A DNA stretch of 64,000 nucleotides from Dermacentor variabilis (Eukaryota; Arthropoda; Arachnida; Ixodida; Ixodidae), in the NCBI RefSeq assembly GCF_050947875.1, contig NC_134574.1, positions 157,956,699-158,020,698 on the forward strand. Reading direction: 5' to 3'. The notes under the pieces were generated by a model. That model had not been told where the DNA came from. It was given only the letters and a program-made list of their open reading frames with translations, and did not search any database. A program made the position numbers and the translations under genes. This document shows positions 22,346 through 32,400 of this stretch, piece after piece (positions within the stretch are counted from its first letter, which is position 1; each line of letters starts with the position of its first letter).

Positions 22346-23374
22346 TATCCTTCCTTCCATTAAACAGTTGTGAGTAGCGCTTGTCCTTGTCTGTCTGCCT
22401 TGCGTCCGTGGTTTTATTTGCGCTAAGCTACTACTTCAAATATGGACGACCAACTAGCCCAACAGTCAACTCTTCCTGATTACATAGGTTTGGCGGTATA
22501 CAACAGACAAACACACAGAACCCACGATAACATTCGAGAAACTTCCGGTATAACAGATAAGGCGCGTACAATGTCTTGCGCTGAGCGATAACTTTTGACA
22601 TTTGTTTGCCGGTGAAATGCGGTCACCGGGAAAAAAGGGTAAACAAGTGCGCGTGCCAGTATGTATACTCCGAATTTAAAATTGATACCGTCTCTATATA
22701 GTGCGCACGCTAAGAAGCCTGGCAGTTGACTGCAAGCTTGCTACTTTGCAGATGACTCTGGACCGTCGTCCTACGGGGCGCCACGAATGGGAGCCAACAA
22801 ACGTAAGGTGCTTGCGCTGACGCACAGGTAAATCGGCGCGCTCGCGAAACGCACAACGGTGGGCTCGAGACGCTGCAGATCAGGCAAACGGCTTGTGTTC
22901 ATCAAGAATAACGTATAGCGCGCTATCAGTGGATGTTGTCTATATCTCCCCTCGTGCATTTGTTGGCTGCGACGTCAGGGGAGCTTTAGCACATCGAAGT
23001 AGCCTAATAACGTAGTCCCGCTCCACGTTTTCGCCTGACTTGACGAAGGTGGTATATATACGTCACTATACGTGAATACGATGTGCTAAAACTCGCTGTC
23101 GTTACGCCGGTATGTATACAATGTTACTATACGGGAGTATACGATGCGCTAAAAACTCTCTGTCGTGACTGGTCTCCACAACCTGCGTGGGAGTTCATGG
23201 AGCCAAATCAATCACTTGCTTTGGGTACGTGCTTTGCCTCTGCGTTTGTCTTCTCTGCAATCCGTCCATCACGGTTCCTCTGCCATGGAGTGGCGGCGCA
23301 GCATGGCTCCTACACTGCGGCTGACTTGCTGCCGACGGCAACATCGAAGTACCTGCATGGGCACCGACTAATCG
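20069..23374 (+). CDS. Candidate single-pass membrane protein, three exons (partial)
   Basis: Three splice-flanked open segments share compatible phases. Exon A (about 20069-20187) encodes GSIYPEGSRR followed by a 25-residue transmembrane helix, MVIVIVAALVIAIVAVMGAI..., and ends at ACCG|GTGAGC. Exon B (22752-22802), between TTTGCAG and GTAAGG, encodes DDSGPSSYGAPRMGANK. Exon C (about 23291-23374) encodes AAQHGSYTAADLLPTATSKY and ends at ATCG|GTATGT, but its acceptor is weak. Basic residues before the helix suggest a cytoplasmic N-terminus (type II topology). SINEs and microsatellites fill the 2.5-kb first intron. I recognise no family. No start or stop exon is assigned. The exon A codon pattern is the strongest evidence. 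Confidence 0.35.
20228..20523. repeat. Four ~74-bp tandem repeats
   Basis: Units begin at 20228, 20301, 20375 and 20448 with GTTTTAA and carry AACGAAATTTCGGAC, GACGTAGTT and TGATGATGTA blocks. They differ by substitutions and small indels. They lie in the first intron of the candidate membrane-protein gene. Confidence 0.9.
20524..20930. other. No gene seen
   Basis: Intronic or intergenic sequence without a recognisable feature. Confidence 0.4.
20935..21330 (-). mobile_element. LTR-like remnant interrupted by a SINE
   Basis: On the minus strand GTATAAAAGCC (about 21299-21309) could be a TATA box, and AATAAAC (about 20940) a poly(A) signal once the inserted SINE (21027-21264) is removed. The spacing is then about that of an LTR R region. 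Ends are not defined; the call rests on this architecture alone. Confidence 0.3.
21012..21279 (-). mobile_element. Ruka-like SINE with 15-bp target-site duplication
   Basis: A tRNA-derived head on the right (minus strand; CGTGGTTGCTCAGTGGCTAT, then GGTTCG-type box B as GGGATCGAATC) is joined to a body with GCACGTTAAAAACCTCC and ACTACGGCGTGTCTCAT. This is the layout of Ruka, the SINE described from Rhipicephalus. GATCGTCAAAAATCT occurs at both 21012-21026 and 21265-21279, a perfect 15-bp target-site duplication, so the element is 21027-21264 and its insertion is fairly recent. Confidence 0.85.
21331..21352. repeat. (TA)n microsatellite
   Basis: A short TA run followed by ACGCAGGAAAGAAACGACG and the GGCTGGTGGACCAGCC palindrome before the next TA run. 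Confidence 0.9.
21437..21496. repeat. (TA)n microsatellite
   Basis: About 30 TA units directly upstream of the first SINE duplicate. Confidence 0.95.
21497..21835 (-). mobile_element. tRNA-headed SINE family, duplicate 1
   Basis: About 339 bp identical, as far as I can read, to 21963-22301 (offset 466 bp). The tRNA-like head on the minus strand (about 21617-21692) reads GCCGCGGTAGCTCAATTGGT, CGCACGCGAAATGCG and GGTTCGGTTCCCACCTGCGG. Box A and box B are good, but position 33 is G rather than T, arguing against a working tRNA. A further 3' block (to about 21935) includes GAGACCCTCGTTATGTAAT. The minus-strand ORF with AQLVEHRTRN is only the tRNA head translated. Confidence 0.85.
21963..22301 (-). 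mobile_element. tRNA-headed SINE family, duplicate 2
   Basis: A second copy of the 339-bp block, joined to duplicate 1 by GGGTCCCGATTTTATTA and broken on its right by a (TA)n array. The near-identity of the two indicates a recent segmental tandem duplication rather than two independent insertions. Confidence 0.85.
22300..22344. repeat. (TA)n microsatellite
   Basis: About 22 TA units ending SINE duplicate 2. Confidence 0.95.
22345..22480 (+). repeat. Dispersed repeat, copy 1
   Basis: CTTGTCCTTGTCTGTCTGCC, then TTTATTTGCGCTAAGC and CCAACTAGCCCAACAG. Related copies lie at about 30228-30310 and 30790-30880, each with CCTTGTATTTTTT-type and CAACTCGCCCAAC-type blocks. The family is non-coding and its class is unresolved. 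Confidence 0.55.
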
Positions 23375-23993
23375 GTATGTGAAAGCTTTAACAAATTCGT
23401 AGGAAATAATAGAAGCACCCACTCCAAATCCCCGACTTGCCTTAAAGACAGAACACTGACATGTTACCGACTTGTTATGTTCTCTTACGTGAAAGTCCAG
23501 GAACGCTAACACCCCTTCTTCATCCGCTCCTCTTCCCCCAGTAGAAATACGAAACAGAAAAAGGGGGGAGAGTGGGAAAGAAAGAGGGAATAAAACGACA
23601 ATAAAGTAAAACAAAGCGTCACAACGCCCTCAATAATTCACTGTAGCTCCCAGGTGCGGAGGTTCCGCATTTGCCCACACGCTGAAGAGAAAAGCAGGAA
23701 AATAAGTCAGACTTAAACACTCAGTGCTGGTTCCTTTTCTTTTTCTTCCTTTTTCTTATGCTGTGGTAAATGTGGTGTTTACATTTTATCTTCCACAGCA
23801 GCGAATAAACTAACGTGGATGAAAATGCGAGAATTATTGCAGGAGAGCCTTTACTTGTGCGCGCTTTGCTGTGCTTCCGTAGCTTTCGCTTCATTGTCAC
23901 AGAAAGTTGCCACCGTGCCCGCACGCGATTTCTGCATTGCTGCGGCTGCGCCACACGTGGGAACAGAGCTCTAGAAAGTACGCGCGCAGCATT
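23375..23993. other. No convincing gene
   Basis: Includes purine-rich sequence at 23550-23600. Following TTCCACAG (23801), a 58-codon frame stays open and is phase-compatible with exon C of the candidate membrane gene, but nothing else supports it. Confidence 0.3.
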
Positions 23994-24505
<512 letters not shown>

Positions 24506-24614
24506 AGAATGCTTACAAATGCAATTTTCGTAAGTGTGCTCCTTCGTTTCTTCAACTACCTTTTCACAGAACTTTAACAGAACTTTTCCTTGAATTACAC
24601 ACGCACACACACAT

Positions 24615-24616
<2 letters not shown>

Positions 24617-24690
<74 letters not shown>
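24617..24690. repeat. (TA)n microsatellite
   Basis: About 36 TA units immediately before the left arm of the large hairpin. Confidence 0.95.
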
Positions 24691-24692
<2 letters not shown>

Positions 24693-24781
24693 CTTAAGAG
24701 TGTAGGGGAAGCGTTGGTCTTTCTTTTTTCTAACGTACGCAGCGAAATAAGCAGGGCCTTGTACATAACCTAGGTTGCACG

Positions 24782-24819
<38 letters not shown>

Positions 24820-24933
24820 TATATATATATATATATATATCAGTGCAACCTAGGTTATGTACAAGGCCCTGCTTATTTCGCTGCTTACGTTAGAAAAAAA
24901 AAGACCAACGCTTCCCCTACACTCATAAGCAAA
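24689..24933. repeat. Large hairpin, ~91-bp arms with a (TA)n loop
   Basis: The left arm (24689-24780) and right arm (24843-24933) are near-perfect inverted copies. Shared blocks include GCAACCTAGGTTATGTACAA, CTGCTTATTTCGCTGC and GACCAACGCTTCCCCTACAC. The loop is TA repeats (24785-24841). The outer end, TTTGCTTAAGAGTGTA, matches the terminus of the adjoining MITE. A partial copy of the arm recurs near 25866 (ACGTACGCAGCGAAATATGC). Confidence 0.9.
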
Positions 24934-25182
24934 TGTACACCCTTTGGGGTGTATATATTTGCCACACATCTATAATTTTCATCTGTCTTGCTTGAGTTTC
25001 CTTCCTTGAAAACGCTGCGCTCGCTACTTTCCTGTCGCGAATGCTCTGTCATGCTGATAACGGGCATGCCGTTCGCGACTTGGAAGTACTGGACTTGCCG
25101 CGTTAAAGGAAGGAAATACGGCCAAGACAGATGACGATTACTGTTGTATGGCTAAAGGGTGTAATTTTGCTTAAGAGTGTAC
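24919..25182. mobile_element. Palindromic MITE
   Basis: The left terminus, TACACTCATAAGCAAATGTA then CACCCTTT, pairs with the right terminus, AAAGGGTGTAATTTTGCTTA then AGAGTGTA. Internal blocks also pair: CATCTGTCTTG with CAAGACAGATG, and TTTCCTTCC with GGAAGGAAA. Its left end overlaps the outer edge of the hairpin's right arm. It is non-coding and the superfamily is unknown. Confidence 0.75.
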
Positions 25183-26219
25183 CAGAAAATGGGCGTAAGC
25201 GAAGTTTGTCTTGCATGCACCCGACCACAGGTAACGGTGTCGCATTGTTTCGGCCTCCGGATCCCTCAGCTCGGGATCTTCTTTTTGTTGCTGTCGGATT
25301 TCCTGGGCTCGGACGGCTCTAACGGCTAAATCGGCGAGCCCTTTCACGGGCGAGTTCTCGCCGCCGCTCGTCGAAGGTTGCCGGTTCCTCGGGAGAACGT
25401 GCAACGCGTGGCCGCGTCATCCGCTTTCCGAGACTCAACGGAAACGAACCTGGCGCAGCGCACGCGACACCCTTTCCTGCCCTTTCCCTCCCCGGCGGAA
25501 GCGAAAGGGCTCCGATTGGTTGCGCGCGTGGCGGGAGTGAGCGCCTATGCAGCTGGAATCCTTGCTGATGACTAACAAGTCCACAAGTGCAGGTAAATTG
25601 CACTTTTTTTCTTAAGATACAGTCGACTAACTGTCCAATTAAGTGTTATACTAAATGACGTGAGGCCTTTCTTTCGAGGAACCTGTATGTATTTCCTTTC
25701 TAGAATTGCTACGATTGGGCGGATGTCTCATTTCCCTTAATTACTTCTCTGCACCTTGCGCGTTTCCGCAGAACTATTAGTTAAACGACGTGAACTCAGA
25801 AATACGATCTTTCTGGAAAAGTTCAGCAAGAACAGTGCAGCAATAAGCTCAAAAAAATTTTTTTAGAACGTACGCAGCGAAATATGCAGGACCCTTCGGG
25901 GGAGGGCACGGGGGAGACGCTGGTAATGATGGGTCAGAGAAAAAAAAGAAGACTTGCTTTGGTAAAATAATACAGCTAAAGCTTTAACAATAGAAAGTGA
26001 CAGGAATTTTGACTATATAGGTGGTGTTCGAAACCCTACCTTTGCGCCATAGAGATGCATACAATATGGGCTACGCATGTTTTCGGCTCTCAAAATCACT
26101 TCCTCCGCATTTAACGAGTAGCAACATAGCCTTTAGGATTTGTATTTTAAATCCAGAGGGCGTAGGTTTCGACATACAAATCAAAGTAATTTTTATTAAT
26201 TCACAAATATGATCGGGTC
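25183..26219. other. GC-rich block and unclassified repeats
   Basis: 25200-25590 is markedly GC- and CpG-rich. Its minus-strand frames encode Arg/Glu-rich peptides (for example DERRRELARERARRFSR), which suggests a transposon gene fragment, but frames are broken and no domain is certain. 25600-26219 is AT-rich with a partial copy of the hairpin arm at about 25862-25890. No gene is supported. Confidence 0.4.
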
Positions 26220-26491
26220 TTGTAGCGACGGTCATATTTGGTGCGGCTCGGCGTGGCTGGTATCGGCCGTTCGGCTATACGCTTCGGCGGCGGACGCGAT
26301 CCATATCGATCCATGTTCAGACTGGGAGCCGGTTCACGGCCGGTTCGCCGGCTGCTCTCTAAAACACATGTGTAAATAATGCCACCTGACGGGTATGCCT
26401 ATTCCATTTTCGCCATACACGCTGTCAGCTTTTTGACATCTTCGGGGGTGCTCATTTGCTTCTGAACTTCTCGGTGTTTAGAACTGTAAAG
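26220..26491 (+). promoter_or_regulatory. POLR3F upstream region
   Basis: A GC-richer stretch (26240-26350) immediately precedes the POLR3F start codon. There is no TATA box at a sensible distance, which fits a housekeeping promoter. The transcription start cannot be fixed from sequence. Confidence 0.4.
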
Positions 26492-29400
26492 ATGGCACAG
26501 GGCGTCACGGTGAAAGTCGAGAAGCTCGACGCCTCAGAGATAGAGCAAAAGTAAGCACGCTTTCCGAGCTCTGTCGGCGCATTTGTCTTCCCGACCACTC
26601 TCGTCGGCAACACATTTGTGCTTTATGCTCAATAAAATTACGGGAATGCAGGATCGTCGAACTCTGCACGGCCAACCCGACGGGCATCACGGACAAGATC
26701 GTGCAAATGCACATTCCCAACGTTGAACCCACCGTCCGAGTCGCGGCTTTCAACAGCTTGCTGGCACAGGTAGCTAATTAGTCACTGCTCTTACACTGCC
26801 GCGCGTATATATTTCGCTCCCCTGCGTATGAGACCGTGTGACGGCTTCATTTTTTTTTTAATACAGGGTAAGCTAGAGATCCTGAAGCAGAAGAATCAGC
26901 AACTGCTGTATCGTCTCAAAAACTCTGACGCCGACAAGTAAGTCGCTGTTGGGACAACGCATTTAGACGTGTGGCTCAGCTTTTTGCTTTGTCGTTCTCA
27001 GCAAATGCAAGGGCTCCGACAGAGAAGAAAAGGTCGTGTACAAGATCGTGGAAGAGGCCGGAGACAAAGGTGCGATTGAAGCGAAGATAGTGTGGCGCGT
27101 CTTGCGTTTGGTAATATCGCCTTCTGCCTGCATAATCCGTACACGTCGGGCCCTCCTCTTCTGCAGGGATTTGGATTCGCGACATCCGGATAAAGAGCGG
27201 CCTTGTTTTGACCTCACTGAACAAGATTTTGAAGAGCCTTGAGAGCAAGAAATTGATCAAAGCTGTCAAATCTGTATCGGTGAGTGGTCGCTCTCCCCTT
27301 TACTGTGCCTTGACTTCTGGTTTCTGTCATAGCAATCTGTCCCTGTTCACCTGCAATACAAACGAGTCCGTAAGAGTGGTTTAATCATACCCTTATCAAC
27401 TGCATGGCTCCGCCAGCATAACATGAGAGAGCATGACCTTCGAACACTGCTAACTGACAACACCAGTTTTCAATGTTATACAAGAATTTATCTATGCACA
27501 TGACCAAAAAGGCCTATGCCCTGCTGTCAGTGAGACCATCTTGTACACATAGGACAAAAGATTTTGGTTAAAATATCGAAAAATGAATAAAAACTTAAGG
27601 ACATAAGCAACAACAGGACAACAAAGATAGGAAACAAGGACGACTACAATTTCAGTCGTAAAGTACGGGTGTCGTTGTACGTGTTAGGGAGGCTCACAAG
27701 AAATCAAAAACTAAAGACGTTCAAATAGCCAAATTTTCAAAACCATCACAATATATTCTAGAAAATCTACCGTTTGACAACAAATAGAAAACTGAATATT
27801 TTCTAAATTCAGATAAAATGGAATGTAAACTGAGACAAAAAGTTCGTAGTCCAGCTAAAGGCAAAGCGTCCATATCTATCTTAATGACTAATCACAAAAA
27901 ATTACAGAGAAGTTATTTGCTCAGGAAACTGGTGCATTGCATTACAATCGCAGCTCTCCTACAGCAGAATCACTCGGAACCCTTGTCATTTGCATCAGTG
28001 TTTTTTCCTGTAGATTCTGATAAGTGTTGTTTTACATTCTATTTGGCAGGAAAAAGAAAATGAATATTTGTCGATTTCAGATAGTGAATTCTCTAATCGA
28101 ACAGCAAAAGCTATTCGAATTGTATTAGAAATTTCAACTATTCACGCGCCTCTAGCAAAGGCACAGAAACAATACAAAAGAAATCTTGTTGTCTCTCCAT
28201 TCCAGAAATGTTTTCTCTTTTAAAGACAGTCTTTTTTGACGACTTACTCCTACTTTATTGTGACCACTGTAATGCCCCAGAATAGATCATAGTTTTGGCT
28301 TGTAAAACCCCCAAAATTATTTTAGGTAGCACGTCATCTTACATAAAATGAGGGTGAATCCTGAAGATAGGGCAGTCTAAAGTTGTGGGCTGATCCCGAT
28401 GGTAGTGCAGTAAAACATTTAAGCAGACCGACACTCTTCCTGCTCCTTTCACATGAAGGGTGATGCAAGAGAGTGTGGTGCACAGTGAATCTTACCCATT
28501 GTCACCCCCAACTCCCTTAGGAAGACTGTCTTTCATCGACTTCAACTGAAGGTTGAATTGCCTTCCAACTTTTCGTATAATTAGATAAAAGGGTGTCTTG
28601 TGCACTTCTCTTTTCTTATCCTGATGCAGTATGCTTCTACGATTTTCCGTCTCATCTAGTCAGGACGTTATGCATTGATATATATGAGCTCTTGAGCAAA
28701 GATGCGCAATTGCTGTGGTTATAATGTGCCATTATGCCATGATGATCTTTGTCCTTGACTCTTTCCCCACCAAGGGGGAAATAGGTGTTTTTTGTAAGTT
28801 ACACCACATTTTTTTTCTCAAGGATCTGCTGCACTCAATACTTTATGTAATGCGTAAACAAAAAGCAGACTGAATGCACTTTTCACGCATAAAAGTTTCA
28901 TTGATGAGATGTATGTCATAAAAAAGGTATATATTGCCAGAATCAAGACTAAAGGATAAAATTGAACAAATTTTGTAAGCACACACTTGTATCTGCTAAG
29001 AAAAAAAACTTAACGAAAATGTTGAGATATACCAAATGTATTGCGATCTAATAGGCACTACAGTTTGACGTGGCGGGCTGCGGCCGTCGATTTTCAAGGC
29101 TGACTTCCGTTGTCATCGCTCTCAGAGTCAGTCCGACAGAAAAGGAATCATCCTCAGACTAGCTGCTGCTCGATTCATTGATAAAATCAGCTGCATATGC
29201 AGAGGAATTGCAAGATCTCTGATCTTTCGAAGTGCACGGGCTGCTGCCAGAGTTGGGCATTTTTTATTTCTGCTTTGACGATTGCAAAACTTCGAAGGGA
29301 ATAAAAAAATTAATGCCTGGCAAGGAAAAAGCAAACTGCTTAGAAAACAAAAATGTAGTTCTCCTCCTTCATGTCCCATGGCACAGAGTGTCCGTGAGCG

Positions 29401-32400
29401 GCGCGGAAGGTCTCGAAAGCAGTGTCTCAAACCATTGTTAGCGGGCTAATGATGCCAAATGGGCGCGGTACGGAATGAGTTAATCAGCAGTCTCCACGTT
29501 CCCCATTCTATCATTCCTGCCGGAAGTGAGGCTGGTAAAGCAAATTTATGTTAATGGACCAGTCTATTTTCAAACTGCATTCACGTTATCATCGTTTCAT
29601 TTTTGCAGGCCTCCAAAAAGAAAGTATACATGCTGTACAACCTCGAACCTGACCGGTCTGTTACGGGCGGCGCATGGTACAGTGAGCAAGAATTTGAGTC
29701 CGAGTTCGTGGAAGTTCTGAATCAACAGTGCCACAGGTTCCTCGTGAAGAAGGTGACTTGACATAAAGACATGTTCCCAGAGCTTAATCCAATCTAATCC
29801 GATCCAAACCTGCCGGCCTTAAAGTTTGAGAAATGTTCTAGTTGATGCCCCAAAAGGCTAAAATTTGATGAAAAATGCTATAAACTGTTTCACTGCTGAA
29901 GATGTTGACCTGTTATGGTAGTAATGGGTGCAGCGTGAGAAATAGAAGGGTGACAGAAGAGCAGACACCACAAGCACTGAGTCGCAATGAATTTTTATTG
30001 CCTAAAAACTAAATTAGTATGTGGTTATCTAGTAGAAACATGACAATGGATTGGTAACAACACTGTGTCTGGCAAATCAGTAAAAACCGCCTAGAAAGCT
30101 TGTCTCCTGGACAGAACAGTGCGCACTTGGATCACGCATACATCACAATGTTTGCTGATATAGTAGGCTTCCATTCTCTAGTGATTGCCTGCCTATGTCT
30201 AGGCACCTTGTTGTGGTGTCTGCTCTTCTGTCATCCTTGTATTTTTTGCACTGTATCCATTACCATGAATGCATGTCAACTCGCCCAACATACCATATTG
30301 ACTGTTCATTAAAAAGTTTGCAGACTTTGTTCGATAAGGATGCTGTGAATGGGCACTCTGCCCAAATATTGCAGCTATAGAATGGTCTGCACCATAGAAA
30401 AGTGCAATTATTTATTAACTTTGTTAATAAAATGTTCTGAAATTTTCGTTGCCACCACAAAACTTCAACAGAGTAGGTGTTGGTGCTGTGTACCGAATAA
30501 ATGAGCATGTCTGAAAATTTTGGATTTAAAATATGGGTTGATAGCTGTGCTGATAAGCGTTGTTATAATGTAGCTGTATCCTGCACAAAAATACTGTCAT
30601 TATATCTGATAATTAGCTATATTCATGACCTTTACATCGAGGCCTAACTGTGTTTATATTCTATTGAAATGAAGATTGCCCTAAACTGGGCTCATTATTC
30701 CTACAGTGCAAATGCCGAAATGGCAAGGTGAGACACAAATGACAAGACTATGCATTGGTCGTTTGGATCTTGTTTCTGATTACTTCTGATGGTGTGCGCA
30801 TGTTGTTTCTGTCTTCCCTGTATTTTTTCACTGTAGAAATAATGAAGGAATACCAACTCACCCGGTTTACCATTCTCCTAAAGTGCCAGAAATAAAAATT
30901 TGAGAAATTATCAGTTACTATAGTCCTAGCCAAGCTCTAAATTAGGCATTGTGTGATAATATCATAGAAATTGGCAGATATGCTGGTCTTTGATGGATGC
31001 CTTCTCAGCTTGCAGTTGCCAAGGAGACGACAAGCGACCCCTTGTTGGAGAAAAATGCTTCCTTCGCCTCTTCAAAAGAGGTCTGGGAATTCATCAAGAA
31101 GCTTGGCATCAGTAAGGTATGTGTTGCGGTTACTGTATTTACCCGTATTTAATGCGCATCTTTCTTCTGAGAAAATGGATCCAAAAATTGCCTAAGTGTT
31201 ACATTTGGATACAAAACCAAAACCACGTCCACGGTATTGGCAACAGCCTACTGTCGGAGCCATCAGAGGCAGCGTCATACAAGATGGCAACAGGGCATGT
31301 TTTCGTGAAGGTTGCAATGGGTTCATTTTGTGCTCGACTGTGATTTGGAGGTCAATCACTTGGTCAATCACTTTCGCAAGATTTCGCATGACTTGGCACC
31401 GGATGTGTTGGTGTATACGGCCACCAGTGTTTCTGGTGCTGTGCTGAGCTCTATCTGTGCGCAGTGCCAGGAACTTGGACAAGTCCAATGCAGACTCGCA
31501 TAAAATCTTGTGAAAGTGATAGTAGTAGTATGTGTGCAAAAACGTGAGATATAGATGGGAATTTGTTTGCATTTGTATGATATGTACAACTATGCATACT
31601 TTTCTTTTTTGAGTGATTATACAGTAAACATGCAGAGCCTTTACTTGCAATTCTTGTACAGTGTCGCATAGTAGAGCTGTTTAAATCTTCAACTAACACT
31701 GCCGTTAAGAGTGAGTTAAATATGTAACTCCTTTTGGGTGAACTTGTACCCAGAGAGGCAAGCAGCACTCTTATCACCATGGTAGCAGTGAAGTGCAGTG
31801 TTTGGTCGTCAAATCTTATCTGATGGGTTGAATACATCTGCTACTTATACATCGCTTAACAAACATTCTGGATTAAAATGGTGTTTGCACACATTTCAGA
31901 AGGTACAACACTATTCACGATGCATGCACAATCAGATCAGGCATGGCTGCTTTGCTGTATATAGTAATTGGTCACAACATTCAATACATCTAGGATACTG
32001 TAGGTGTGCCTTGCACTCCGTGATAACGCCGATAAAATCCGGTGAAAATGAACCCAGAAAAATTTCAAAATGATGGCACATGGTAATGTTTATGATTTTT
32101 AGTGTAGCGTTGCTTATAGTATTGTCCAAATTGCCATTATTATTTTATACCTTCTGACTCAAACTAACCTTAAGCTTAAGGGCCTACTCACATTTTTGCA
32201 AACTGTGTCCAAACAAGGAAAATGATAGTTCACAGGGGCAAATAACTTTTGCTGACAGGAGAAAGTACTTCTTTAGATCGGCCACACAAAGAAGTAGTGA
32301 GTAAAACAATGCACCTACGGAGCGAAGCGCATTGAAGAGCTGATTTCAGTGGGCAACTTCTCATAGTAAAAAAGAAGTCATAGACATGAGTGAAAGGCTG

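Noticed and set aside
21598..22360. Two minus-strand ORFs with AQLVEHRTRN
   Set aside because: They are the translated tRNA-like head and body of a SINE, not proteins.
31016..31116. Acceptor TTGCAG at 31015 for POLR3F exon 7
   Set aside because: It breaks the reading frame; the acceptor at 31008 keeps it and leads into the conserved EVWEFIKKLGISK.
31192..31650. 152-codon minus-strand ORF in POLR3F intron 7
   Set aside because: Overlapped by open frames on both strands and includes a pogo-MITE edge; no domain.
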